Notes: generated by a model from the sequence alone, not told the origin. DNA of 13,224 nt from Arenicellales bacterium (GCA_028825345.1 JAPKAJ010000041.1:1-13224), one strand, 5' to 3'; counted from the stretch's first letter, positions 1-7,158 are shown. Translations and numbers: made by a program.

Positions 1-519
1 ACGATTTCGGCCAAGGGTAACACGGATATTTACGTGCTCCAGGTAGCGTCCGGTGACATCCGGCAATTGACGCGTCACCCGGCAATCGACACCGAGCCTG
101 CTTGGTCCCCAGACGGCCGGCACTTGGTTTTTACCTCTGATCGCAGCGGCCGACCACAGATTTACCGTATTGGCCGCAACGGTGGCGAGGCTGAACGCCT
201 GACACGGGAGGGAAAGGAAAACGCTCGGGCATCATACGATCCCAGTGGCAAACGACTGGTGATGGTGACCAACCGCGGTACAGGCGCGGGATACCAGATT
301 GGTGTATTCTCTCTGGCCAGTGGCGAGATGGAATTGCTGACTGACGGTACACTCGATGAATCACCGACTTTTTCGCCAAACGGTGCGATGATTCTGTATG
401 CTACGCGTCTGGGCAGGGATGGCGTCCTTGCCGCAGTGTCAGCGGATGGCCGTGTACGACAGATACTGAAAATGCATGATGGTGAAGTGCGAGAACCGGC
501 CTGGGCAGCAAGCCGGTAG
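1..519 (+). CDS. tolB: TolB, C-terminal part (5' end outside window)
   Basis: This is the last 172 residues of the periplasmic beta-propeller protein TolB. The reading frame is open from base 1, so the N-terminal domain and signal peptide lie outside the window. Propeller blades are visible as repeated units: AWSPDGRHLVFTSDRSG followed by PQIY (about residues 34-55), ASYDPSGKRLVMVTNRG (about 77-93) and SPTFSPNGAMILYATRLGRDG-like sequence (about 120-140). The frame stops with TAG at 517-519. TolB binds Pal and the colicin/Tol proteins in the periplasm and helps the Tol-Pal machine pull the outer membrane inward during division. The gene is followed at once by pal and cpoB, the standard Tol-Pal order, so the identity rests on both sequence and context. 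The GTG at base 34 is only an internal codon and is not the start. Confidence 0.95.
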   Translation, partial: TISAKGNTDIYVLQVASGDIRQLTRHPAIDTEPAWSPDGRHLVFTSDRSGRPQIYRIGRNGGEAERLTREGKENARASYDPSGKRLVMVTNRGTGAGYQIGVFSLASGEMELLTDGTLDESPTFSPNGAMILYATRLGRDGVLAAVSADGRVRQILKMHDGEVREPAWAASR

Positions 520-542
520 TAGCCAGTACAGATATTGAATAC

Positions 543-548
543 AGGAGA
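543..548 (+). promoter_or_regulatory. Shine-Dalgarno sequence of pal
   Basis: AGGAGA lies just before three possible starts in a row: TTG 549, ATG 552 and ATG 555. The spacing from AGGAGA is 0, 3 and 6 bases respectively, so the TTG is excluded and one of the two ATG codons is used. The choice changes the protein by only one residue at the signal peptide tip. Confidence 0.6.
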
Positions 549-551
549 TTG

Positions 552-1109
552 ATGATGCGTAGATTTGGGACGGTTTTCCTAGTGCTCTTTTTGGGCGTGG
601 CACTGGCGGGTTGCGCGGCGACCAAGAAAAAAGGCGGGGGAGTAGAAGTGGAGGACGCGACGATTTCCGATACCACCGATGCTGCCTCGACTGATGCGGC
701 ATCATCGGGAATCGGATCAGAAGACGCGACCGCAGGGGAGATTATTACGATTAGCGAAGATAGCACTGATCTGGATGATCCATTGGGGCAGCGGGTGATC
801 TACTTTGATTTCGATAGTTCTAACCTCACCCCCGAGGCACAGCGGGTAGTCGAAGCACACGCACAGTACTTGGCAGGCAATCCGGGCATGGCCGTGGTGC
901 TGGAGGGTCACGCTGATGAGCGTGGCACCCGCGAATACAACCTGGCACTGGGCGAGCACCGCGCCAATACAGTCAACGAAATACTCCAAGGACTGGGTGT
1001 TGCACCCGATGCGATCCGCACGATCTCCTATGGCGAAGAGCGGCCGGTTTCGATGGGCCAGGATGAGAGTGCCTGGTCTTTGAATCGTCGCGTAGAGATT
1101 CTTTACTGA
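552..1109 (+). CDS. pal: Pal, peptidoglycan-associated outer membrane lipoprotein
   Basis: Pal is the outer membrane lipoprotein that binds meso-diaminopimelate in peptidoglycan and is mobilised by TolB and TolQRA. The 185-residue product has a lipoprotein signal peptide with basic residues R3-R4, a hydrophobic stretch, and the lipobox LAGC at 18-21. Cys21 would be the lipidated residue, and Ala at +2 fits outer membrane sorting. A flexible linker rich in Ala, Ser, Asp and Thr runs from about 33 to 78. An OmpA-like domain follows (about 81-185), with VIYFDFDSS, the peptidoglycan-binding stretch EGHADERGTREYN (118-130), the HRAN helix start, and the terminal NRRVEI. Length and domain order are normal for the family. 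It lies 32 bases after tolB and 72 bases before cpoB. ATG 552 was chosen; ATG 555 is equally possible. Confidence 0.97.
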   Translation: MMRRFGTVFLVLFLGVALAGCAATKKKGGGVEVEDATISDTTDAASTDAASSGIGSEDATAGEIITISEDSTDLDDPLGQRVIYFDFDSSNLTPEAQRVVEAHAQYLAGNPGMAVVLEGHADERGTREYNLALGEHRANTVNEILQGLGVAPDAIRTISYGEERPVSMGQDESAWSLNRRVEILY

Positions 1110-1181
1110 CGGTAGGGTCCAAGCCAGCACGGTTGACGCCTTCTCGCTCTCGCTGGTCGTAACTCAGTTTCGGGGGGTCTG

Positions 1182-2105
1182 ATGGGTTTGCGGGCAAGTA
1201 CCGGTTACCGCGCGGTATGCGCCTTAGCCCTTGCTTGTGTTGGTGGCGGCCACCTTCCTGCCAAGGCGGATAGTAAGACCACGACGTTTGTACATTCATC
1301 GGCTCCCACGTCAGTTGAAGATGTCTCCGATGCCTCAATCGTTTTTTCCCAGACCTTTGGATTACCTTGTTCTGGCGACAGCGAGTTTACGAGTTTGCAG
1401 CGCAAAATCAATCATTTAGAAATCTGTCCGGACAGTCAACCCTCTAAAGTAAAGAAACTGAAACACCCTCAGCAGGGGTTGTACGACCAACTTGATGGCT
1501 GCCGCTATTTAAAGTGGACCACAACGACCCTCCCCGTTGTCGAGGGCGGGGGAAACGTAACATCGCTCAAGCCATCTGATTTCGAGTTGGCCGGCGCAGT
1601 AGTCGAACTTCAAAGCCCGGTAGCATCGGTTGTCGTGGGAGACGGTTCCGGCACCAGCGAGACCGTTACCGTTGTCTCAGTTGAGCCCGCCACCCCCGAC
1701 CAGGCCGAGCCGAGGGGCCTTGGTGAAAAGGCGGCTTACGATGCAGCCTTTGACCTTTTCAAACGTAGCCGTACTCTGGATTCGACTTACGCCTTTGTAG
1801 CCTTTTTGCGTAGTTATCCACAAAGCCCGTTGGCTGATGACGCCTGGTATTGGCTTGGCCAATCGCGCTACATCATGGGCGAGTTCAGTGATGCGTTGGC
1901 GGCTATGAATATCGTGTTGCAATATTTTCCCAAGAGCCCCCGACTACCTTCGGCGCGGCTGAAGGTTGGTTATATTTATTACGAGTTGGGTGAGGATGCC
2001 AAGGCGCACCAGGTTTTGAACGCACTGTTGCAGGATTTTCCCGGTCATCCGGCCGCTGTGTTGGCTCAAACACATCTAAAAAAAATGGATCGCGAGTGGC
2101 GTTAA
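1182..2105 (+). CDS. cpoB: CpoB (YbgF), Tol-Pal cell division coordinator with C-terminal TPR domain
   Basis: CpoB is a periplasmic protein that links peptidoglycan synthesis by PBP1B to Tol-Pal driven constriction, and it binds TolA. The 307-residue product has a Sec signal peptide (basic R4 and R10, hydrophobic core about 11-20, likely cleavage after AKA at 27-29). The C-terminal part, from about 183, is the conserved three-repeat TPR domain: EKAAYDAAFDLFK, then SYPQSPLADDAWYWLGQSRY, YFPKSPRLPSARLKVGYIYY and DFPGHPAAVLAQTHLKKM. The N-terminal half is unusual. The region where the trimeric coiled coil is expected (about 68-111) keeps the length and several family residues (SLQRKINHLE, KKLKHPQQGLYDQLD), but it contains prolines 83, 87 and 96 and cysteines 63, 82 and 107. 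A long low-complexity linker (about 112-180) follows. ATG 1182 has a G-rich stretch (1172-1177) upstream. Position directly after pal supports the assignment. Confidence 0.9.
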   Translation: MGLRASTGYRAVCALALACVGGGHLPAKADSKTTTFVHSSAPTSVEDVSDASIVFSQTFGLPCSGDSEFTSLQRKINHLEICPDSQPSKVKKLKHPQQGLYDQLDGCRYLKWTTTTLPVVEGGGNVTSLKPSDFELAGAVVELQSPVASVVVGDGSGTSETVTVVSVEPATPDQAEPRGLGEKAAYDAAFDLFKRSRTLDSTYAFVAFLRSYPQSPLADDAWYWLGQSRYIMGEFSDALAAMNIVLQYFPKSPRLPSARLKVGYIYYELGEDAKAHQVLNALLQDFPGHPAAVLAQTHLKKMDREWR

Positions 2106-2118
2106 GGATAGATAGTGC

Positions 2119-2574
2119 TCAGCTAGACTCTTTTGATCGATGACGGCTGAGTCGTCTGAGCGCCTGTGCAAGGTTGTCGGATTTCAGGCCATCAGCGGTT
2201 TCGATAAGAAGGTCCGCGCTTTGGGGGTCTAATGGCTTGACCGGGCTTCCGTGTCGAGATTCGTCGAGATCGAACGGTGCCGATTGCGGTCGCACCTTTA
2301 CTTTCAGAGCTCGTGGATGGTGGTTGGTTTGGGTGAGGGCGGTCAGGATTTCTTGCTGCCGCTGGATTACCGCATGACCCCACACCGGCCCATCAGCGAT
2401 GATCAGCCAGTCATCAGCAGTGGGTTGCACCACGGTGTGGTTGGCAATCTCGTCGCCAGCCGCCAAGCGCCAGGCCCGTTTTTCGGCGCCGACGTCCTGG
2501 GCAGGGGCTCCGTTGGGCAGGCCCTGGATTTTGCCGATTAGTTGGCCGAGTCGGGTGAAGGTGTCTTCAGCCAT
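2119..2574 (-). CDS. dciA: DciA (DUF721), replicative helicase loader/operator
   Basis: The 151-residue product carries the DUF721 signature. The stretch AWRLAAGDEIANHTVVQPTADDWLIIADGPVWGHAVIQRQQEI (about 34-76) matches the family pattern of a Trp, a Gly-x-x-Ile-Ala, His-Thr, a beta strand with small residues, and a Trp-Ala-like helix followed by a hydrophobic helix. DUF721 proteins are now called DciA and act as the ancestral loader of the DnaB helicase in bacteria that lack DnaC. The C-terminal part (about 100-151) is charged and probably flexible. In many gammaproteobacteria the gene lies next to secA in opposite orientation, as here. It converges on cpoB with 13 bases between the stop codons. 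The only in-frame start downstream of the preceding stop is ATG 2574, yet it has no Shine-Dalgarno sequence; see the short upstream frame at 2538-2606. Confidence 0.85.
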   Translation of the reverse strand: MAEDTFTRLGQLIGKIQGLPNGAPAQDVGAEKRAWRLAAGDEIANHTVVQPTADDWLIIADGPVWGHAVIQRQQEILTALTQTNHHPRALKVKVRPQSAPFDLDESRHGSPVKPLDPQSADLLIETADGLKSDNLAQALRRLSRHRSKESS

Positions 2575-2606
2575 GATAAAATTATTCGATTGTGTGCATT
2601 AATCAT
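2538..2606 (-). CDS. Possible 22-codon upstream reading frame overlapping the start of dciA
   Basis: On the minus strand an ATG at 2606-2604 is preceded directly by ACACAGGAAAG, the best ribosome-binding-like sequence in the dciA leader. It opens a 22-residue frame beginning MINAHNRIILSWLKT and stopping with TAA at 2540-2538. The frame is shifted relative to dciA and ends 37 bases inside it. The AGGA is only three bases from the ATG, which is closer than ideal. dciA has no Shine-Dalgarno of its own, so translation of this frame could deliver ribosomes to the dciA start. This is an inference; the peptide has no recognisable domain and may not be made. Confidence 0.25.
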   Translation of the reverse strand: MINAHNRIILSWLKTPSPDSAN

Positions 2607-2611
2607 CTTTC

Positions 2612-2624
2612 CTGTGTAACACAG
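2612..2624. repeat. Perfect palindrome in the dciA-secA intergenic region
   Basis: CTGTGT-A-ACACAG is a perfect 6-bp inverted repeat around a single A. The one-base centre is too small for a stable RNA hairpin of full length, so a dimeric DNA-binding protein site is the more natural reading. It lies 84 bases upstream of the secA ATG and 37 bases upstream of the dciA ATG. I do not recognise the regulator. Confidence 0.4.
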
Positions 2625-2659
2625 TGTAGCCCCGCGGTGTACCCAGTAACAGGGGTACA
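2625..2659 (+). promoter_or_regulatory. Two mutually exclusive hairpins in the secA leader
   Basis: One right arm, GGGGTACA (2652-2659), can pair with either of two left arms. The nearer arm TGTACCC (2638-2644) forms a perfect 7-bp stem with 2653-2659 and an 8-base loop. The farther arm TGTAGCCCC (2625-2633) forms eight pairs with 2652-2659, with G2629 bulged and an 18-base loop. Both cannot exist at once. The structures end 37 bases before the secA ATG and are followed by TTTT at 2667-2670. E. coli secA expression is controlled through its leader by SecM and by SecA itself; no SecM-like frame is present here, so a different leader control is possible. Function is inference. Confidence 0.4.
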
Positions 2660-2696
2660 GCCTGTCTTTTAACCCCATTCTTGGTAGATCTATTTG

Positions 2697-5471
2697 ATGT
2701 TCAGTAAGGTAGCGACCAAAGTTTTCGGTAGCCGTAATCAGCGCCTTTTGCGCAAGATGGACAAACAGGTCAAGGAGATCAACGGGCTTGAGCCCGGGTT
2801 CCAGACCCTTTCCGACGAAGCGCTCGCGGCCAAGACTGCCGAGTTTCGAGAGCGAGCGGCTAACGGCGAGGACGCGCAGTCCATGCTGGTCGAGGCATTC
2901 GCCGTGGTTCGCGAAACCTCCCAACGCGTATTGAAGATGCGGCATTTCGATGTGCAGTTGATTGGTGGCATGGTGCTCCATGACGGCAAGATCGCGGAAA
3001 TGCGAACGGGTGAGGGCAAGACCCTGGTGGCGACGTTGCCAGCGTACCTCAATGCGATCTGTGGCAATACTGTTCATGTGATCACCGTGAACGATTATCT
3101 GGCTCAGCGCGATGCCGACTGGATGGGCAAGATTTATCGTTTTTTGGGACTAACAGTCGGCGTAGTGGTCTCAGGGCAGGATGGCACGGCCAAGCGTGAT
3201 GCCTATGCCTGCAATATTGTCTACGGGACAAATAACGAATACGGTTTTGATTATCTGCGCGACAACATGGCATTCAGCGCCGAAGATCGCGCGCAGAGTC
3301 CGCTTGATTTTGCCATCGTTGACGAGGTGGACTCGATCCTGATTGACGAAGCTCGTACTCCTTTGATCATTTCCGGCCCGTCTGAGGACAGTAGCGACCT
3401 GTATACCCGGATCAACAAGATCATCCCCTCACTTGAGCGCCAAGCTCCGATCGAGGGTGAACCCAGTGAGGCCGAGGACGAAGAGGAGGGTCCGGGAGAC
3501 TTCAGTGTGGATGAGAAAAACCGCCAGGTATCTCTGACCGAGGCGGGACATGAAAACGCTGAAAGGTTGCTGTCTGAGTTCGGTCTGTTGGATGCCGAAT
3601 CCAGCCTTTATGACGTCACCAATATTAGTCTGTTGCACCACCTCTACGCAGCATTGCGGGCGCACACGTTATTTCAGCGTGATGTTGATTACATCGTCAG
3701 TAACGATCAGATCGTAATTATCGATGAATTTTCTGGACGCATGATGCCAGGCAGGCGCTGGTCAGAGGGGTTGCATCAGGCGGTTGAAGCGAAGGAAGGG
3801 GTTGCGATTCAACAGGAAAACCAGACCCTTGCGTCAATAACCTTTCAGAACCTATTCCGCCTGTATGGCAAGTTGTCTGGCATGACGGGCACCGCAGATA
3901 CCGAAGCGGCGGAGTTTCAGCAAATCTATGGCCTGGAAGTAGTCGTTATCCCCACTAACCAACCAATGGTCCGGGATGATTTTTCTGACCTGGTCTACCG
4001 TACGCAAAAAGAGAAGTACGATGCGATCATCGACGATATCAAATCTTGTGGGTCTCGCGAGCAGCCGGTTCTGGTGGGTACGGCGTCTATCGAGACCTCT
4101 GAATATCTTTCTAATCTACTGGGTAAAGAAAATATCGTACACGAGGTACTCAACGCCAAGCAGCATGAGCGTGAGGCACACATTATTGCCCAAGCAGGCA
4201 AGCCTGGAGCCGTAACCATTGCCACCAATATGGCGGGTCGCGGTACCGATATCGTGTTGGGTGGAAATATGGAGATGGAGTTGGCGGATCTTGGTGATAT
4301 CGAGCAGGATCAAGCCGAGACCATCAAGCGTGACTGGCAGGCAAGGCACGACCTGGTAGTGGCATCCGGCGGACTCTATCTGCTGGGCACGGAGCGCAAC
4401 GAATCAAGGCGAGTGGATAACCAGTTGCGGGGGCGTTGTGGACGCCAGGGTGACCCCGGTACCAGTCGTTTTTATCTCTCGCTCGAGGATAACCTACTGC
4501 GAATCTTTGGTTCCGATCGGGTTGCTGGGCTGATGGAAAAACTTGGGATGGAAGAAGGCGAGGCGATAGAACATTCCTGGGTAACGCGTGCGATCGAGAA
4601 TTCTCAAAAGAAGGTAGAGGGTCGTAATTTCGATATGCGCAAGCAGTTGTTGGAATATGACGATGTGGCTAATGAGCAGCGCAAGGTTATTTATGACCAG
4701 CGCAATACCCTGATGGCTGTGGATGATATCTCCGAGACCGTAGGGATAGCCCGTGATGAGGTGATCGAGGAAATTATTGACCGATATATTCCCCCGGAAA
4801 GTCTTGAAGACCAATGGGATGTGTCGGGCCTGGAAAAAGAACTTGAATCCCAATTTGGCCAGTCGCTGCCTGTTGGGGAGTGGCTGACAGGAGATGACAA
4901 TCTCCATGAGGAGACGCTACGTGAGCGTATCGCTGCTGATGTAGCGAGCGCCTATGAGGCCAAGGTGCAGTCGATTGGTGAGCCGATCATGCGCCACCTG
5001 GAAAAAGCGGTCATGCTCAAAACCCTGGATGAACAGTGGAAAGACCATCTTGCGCAGATGGACCACCTACGTCAGGGTATTGGCTTGCGCGGTTATGCGC
5101 AAAAAAATCCCAAGCAGGAATACAAGCGCGAGGCTTTTGAGATGTTCTCGGCGATGCTGGAACATGCCAAGCACGAAGTCGTGGGCGTTTTGGCAAAGGT
5201 GCAGGTGCAAAACGAAGGTCAAGTCACGGACATGGAGAACCGGCAACGCCAGTTAGGCCAGGAAGGTCGACAATTCCTGCACCCTGATTCTGAGGAGCCG
5301 ACTTCCCCTGAGCCATTGGGCCCCGGGCAGGGAGTAGATACGCGTACGGCAGATGATCACACAGGGCGGGCGGTTCAGCCGTTCGTCCGCGATACGCCCA
5401 AGGTCGGCCGTAATGATCCTTGCCCATGTGGCTCGGGTAAAAAGTACAAGCAATGCCACGGCAAGTTGTAG
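2697..5471 (+). CDS. secA: SecA, preprotein translocase ATPase
   Basis: SecA is the motor ATPase that pushes unfolded preproteins through SecYEG. The 924-residue protein has the full domain series: Walker A MRTGEGKT (102-109, with Lys108), DEAD-type Walker B DEVD (209-212) followed by SILIDEARTPLIISG, the preprotein cross-linking domain inserted after it with an acidic stretch (about 250-265), the second nucleotide-binding domain with VTIATNMAGRGTDI and QLRGRCGRQGDPG, the long scaffold helix (VMLKTLDEQWKDHL), and the C-terminal zinc-binding tail RNDPCPCGSGKKYKQCH with Cys909, Cys911, Cys920 and His921. Nothing is truncated. ATG 2697 gives the usual MFSK start; a TTG directly before it (2694) would add one residue. 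The ribosome-binding site is weak (GGTAG at 2683-2687). argJ begins 25 bases after the stop. Confidence 0.99.
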   Translation: MFSKVATKVFGSRNQRLLRKMDKQVKEINGLEPGFQTLSDEALAAKTAEFRERAANGEDAQSMLVEAFAVVRETSQRVLKMRHFDVQLIGGMVLHDGKIAEMRTGEGKTLVATLPAYLNAICGNTVHVITVNDYLAQRDADWMGKIYRFLGLTVGVVVSGQDGTAKRDAYACNIVYGTNNEYGFDYLRDNMAFSAEDRAQSPLDFAIVDEVDSILIDEARTPLIISGPSEDSSDLYTRINKIIPSLERQAPIEGEPSEAEDEEEGPGDFSVDEKNRQVSLTEAGHENAERLLSEFGLLDAESSLYDVTNISLLHHLYAALRAHTLFQRDVDYIVSNDQIVIIDEFSGRMMPGRRWSEGLHQAVEAKEGVAIQQENQTLASITFQNLFRLYGKLSGMTGTADTEAAEFQQIYGLEVVVIPTNQPMVRDDFSDLVYRTQKEKYDAIIDDIKSCGSREQPVLVGTASIETSEYLSNLLGKENIVHEVLNAKQHEREAHIIAQAGKPGAVTIATNMAGRGTDIVLGGNMEMELADLGDIEQDQAETIKRDWQARHDLVVASGGLYLLGTERNESRRVDNQLRGRCGRQGDPGTSRFYLSLEDNLLRIFGSDRVAGLMEKLGMEEGEAIEHSWVTRAIENSQKKVEGRNFDMRKQLLEYDDVANEQRKVIYDQRNTLMAVDDISETVGIARDEVIEEIIDRYIPPESLEDQWDVSGLEKELESQFGQSLPVGEWLTGDDNLHEETLRERIAADVASAYEAKVQSIGEPIMRHLEKAVMLKTLDEQWKDHLAQMDHLRQGIGLRGYAQKNPKQEYKREAFEMFSAMLEHAKHEVVGVLAKVQVQNEGQVTDMENRQRQLGQEGRQFLHPDSEEPTSPEPLGPGQGVDTRTADDHTGRAVQPFVRDTPKVGRNDPCPCGSGKKYKQCHGKL

Positions 5472-5496
5472 CCCAGCGGGACTGACCCTGGCGGGT

Positions 5497-6732
5497 ATGT
5501 CGACCATTAAACGCTCCCCACTCGCACCCGCGCGTTTCCCACGGTTGCCAGCCGTGAAAGGTCTGCATCTGCGCACGGCCCGTGCTGGCATCAAATTTGC
5601 AGGGCGTGATGACCTGCTGCTGGTTGAATTCGATCGTGGAACGGCCGTAGCTGGAGTATTTACCCGCTCAACAACAGCTTCTGCCCCCGTGCAATGGAGC
5701 CGGCAGGTGGCAGGGACGGGACGGGCTCGGGCGATGTTAGTCAACAGCGGTAACGCGAATACCTTTACCGGGACTCAGGGTATGGCCGATGTAAAGGCCA
5801 CCGCTGCAATGGCCGCAAAGACCATCGGCTGCCGACCTCGCGACGTATTGATTTCATCTACCGGCGTGATTGGCGAACCCTTACCGGTTGCGCGTTTCGA
5901 GCAGGCACTACCACGGATGGGTCGACAGGCAAAAAAGGCCTCGTGGCTACAGGCCGCCCGCGCCATTGGCACCACGGATACCTATCCCAAGGGCAGCACG
6001 CGCCAGGCGCGAATCGGTGACACAACCGTCACCCTGTGCGGCATCGCCAAGGGCTCAGGCATGATTGCACCGGACATGGCCACTATGCTGGCTTTTGTAT
6101 TTACTGATGCCAAATTACCCGCACCTGTGCTGCAGGCTCTACTACAGGACGGAGTGGCCAGATCGTTCAACTGCATTACTGTTGACAGCGATACCTCGAC
6201 CAGCGATACGATTGTACTCGCCGCTACCGCCAAGGCAGGCAATCGACCACCTCAATCGTTAGCGGCGAGTGAGTTGAAGGATTTTCGCCGTGCGTTGAAT
6301 GAATTACTCACTGACCTGGCTATCCAGGTCGTGCGCGATGGTGAGGGCGCAAGCAAGTTCATTACCGTTGATGTCACTGGAGCAGTTTCAACGGGTAGTG
6401 CACACAAGGCGGCGTTGGCTATTGCCAATTCCCCTCTGGTCAAGACAGCCATTGCGGGAGAAGATGCCAACTGGGGTCGGGTGGTGATGGCAGTTGGTAA
6501 ATCCGGGGTGCGGCTTGATCAGAGCCGGTTATCGGTTGCCATGGGCGGAGTACTTATTGCGCATCACGGAGAGCGTGCTGCGGATTACGACGAAACACAG
6601 GTCGTTCGGCACCTTAAGGGAGAAAATATATCGGTTTCAGTGGATCTGGGGGTGGGCAGGGCTCGGTCACGGGTCTGGACTTGCGACCTTACCCACGAAT
6701 ACATCCGCATTAATGCCGATTACCGTACGTGA
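5497..6732 (+). CDS. argJ: ArgJ, glutamate N-acetyltransferase / N-acetylornithine acetyltransferase
   Basis: ArgJ transfers the acetyl group from N-acetylornithine to glutamate, closing the acetyl cycle of arginine synthesis; some members also use acetyl-CoA. The 411-residue product is full length. The precursor self-cleaves before a Thr, here Thr196 in KGSGMIAPDMATML (185-198), to give alpha and beta chains. Other landmarks are VAGVFTRS (51-58), LVNSGNAN (81-88), STGVIGEPLP (121-130), TTDTYPKG, the Thr/Ser-rich TVDSDTSTSD, QVVRDGEGASKF, AGEDANWGRVVMAVGKSG, and the terminal INADYRT. ATG 5497 fits the family N-terminus (SPLAPARFPRLPAVKGLHL); the frame is open upstream into secA, but that part is not homologous. 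It overlaps mutT by 20 bases. The SPLAP start and KGSGMIAPDMATML resemble alphaproteobacterial ArgJ more than the Pseudomonas type (KGAGMIRPNMATML) as I recall them. Confidence 0.97.
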   Translation: MSTIKRSPLAPARFPRLPAVKGLHLRTARAGIKFAGRDDLLLVEFDRGTAVAGVFTRSTTASAPVQWSRQVAGTGRARAMLVNSGNANTFTGTQGMADVKATAAMAAKTIGCRPRDVLISSTGVIGEPLPVARFEQALPRMGRQAKKASWLQAARAIGTTDTYPKGSTRQARIGDTTVTLCGIAKGSGMIAPDMATMLAFVFTDAKLPAPVLQALLQDGVARSFNCITVDSDTSTSDTIVLAATAKAGNRPPQSLAASELKDFRRALNELLTDLAIQVVRDGEGASKFITVDVTGAVSTGSAHKAALAIANSPLVKTAIAGEDANWGRVVMAVGKSGVRLDQSRLSVAMGGVLIAHHGERAADYDETQVVRHLKGENISVSVDLGVGRARSRVWTCDLTHEYIRINADYRT

Positions 6733-7129
6733 TGAGGCACTGGTTGTTGCGGTAGGTGTTGCTGTTGATCCGTCGGGGCGCCTGCTGGTGGGCCAGCGCC
6801 CTGTAGGCAAAGCCTATGCAGGCCAGTGGGAATTCCCCGGTGGCAAACTCGAGCCAGGCGAGACGGGTTACCAGGCGTTGGTACGTGAATTTCGCGAAGA
6901 ACTGGGCCTTGAGGTCCTATCAGCCAGGCCACTTTTTTCCTGTTTGCACAACTATCCTGATCGTAAGGTTGAGTTGCACCTTTGGCGGGTGACCGACTTT
7001 CGTGGTGAGGCGAGAGGTCTGGAAGGTCAGGAACTGCGATGGGTTAGCCAGACAGATTTACGATCGCTTGATTTTCTCGAGGGCAATCGTTCTCTGCTTG
7101 GGCGGATCTGCGCACTTGTGAATAGCTAG
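6713..7129 (+). CDS. mutT: MutT, 8-oxo-dGTP diphosphatase (Nudix family)
   Basis: MutT hydrolyses 8-oxo-dGTP to the monophosphate and so prevents A:T to C:G mutations. The 138-residue product has the Nudix box at 44-66: G44, E50, then R58-E59, E62-E63 and G65 in the pattern G-x5-E-x7-R-E-x2-E-E-x-G. The stretches VAVGVAVDPSGRLLVGQRP and GQWEFPGGKLEPGE before it are typical of MutT, and LRWVSQTDL near residues 110-118 matches the common W-x-x-x-x-L ending of the fold. ATG 6713 lies inside the end of argJ (20-base overlap), suggesting translational coupling; no Shine-Dalgarno is clear. The frame is open further upstream but those residues are the argJ region read in another frame. The secA-argJ-mutT order supports the gene name. 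It converges on the NudL-like gene with 29 bases between stops. Confidence 0.93.
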   Translation: MPITVRDEALVVAVGVAVDPSGRLLVGQRPVGKAYAGQWEFPGGKLEPGETGYQALVREFREELGLEVLSARPLFSCLHNYPDRKVELHLWRVTDFRGEARGLEGQELRWVSQTDLRSLDFLEGNRSLLGRICALVNS

Positions 7130-7158
7130 ATAGAGCCTTTTAATCTGGATGCCGCCTT

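Noticed and set aside
401..766. 121-codon minus-strand frame opposite tolB and pal.
   Set aside because: It is antisense to pal, and its Ser/Ala-rich translation mirrors the pal linker; no independent evidence.
1182..1260. CpoB as a lipoprotein, because cysteines 13 and 19 lie in the signal peptide.
   Set aside because: The residues before each cysteine do not form a lipobox, and a normal AKA signal peptidase I site follows at 27-29.
1290..1545. Paired frameshifts explaining the odd CpoB N-terminal region.
   Set aside because: The other forward frames contain stops (near 1416-1419 and 1446) and give no better coiled-coil match, while the called frame keeps family residues in register.
2575..2696. 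SecM-like arrest peptide gene before secA.
   Set aside because: No plus-strand frame with a start and a secretion signal exists in this interval.
5253..5744. 163-codon minus-strand frame opposite the end of secA and the start of argJ.
   Set aside because: It is antisense to two well-supported genes and shows no family motif; it is a shadow of high-GC coding sequence.
7130..7158. Bidirectional terminator between the convergent mutT and NudL-like genes.
   Set aside because: Only a weak four-base stem and no proper U run can be found on either strand.
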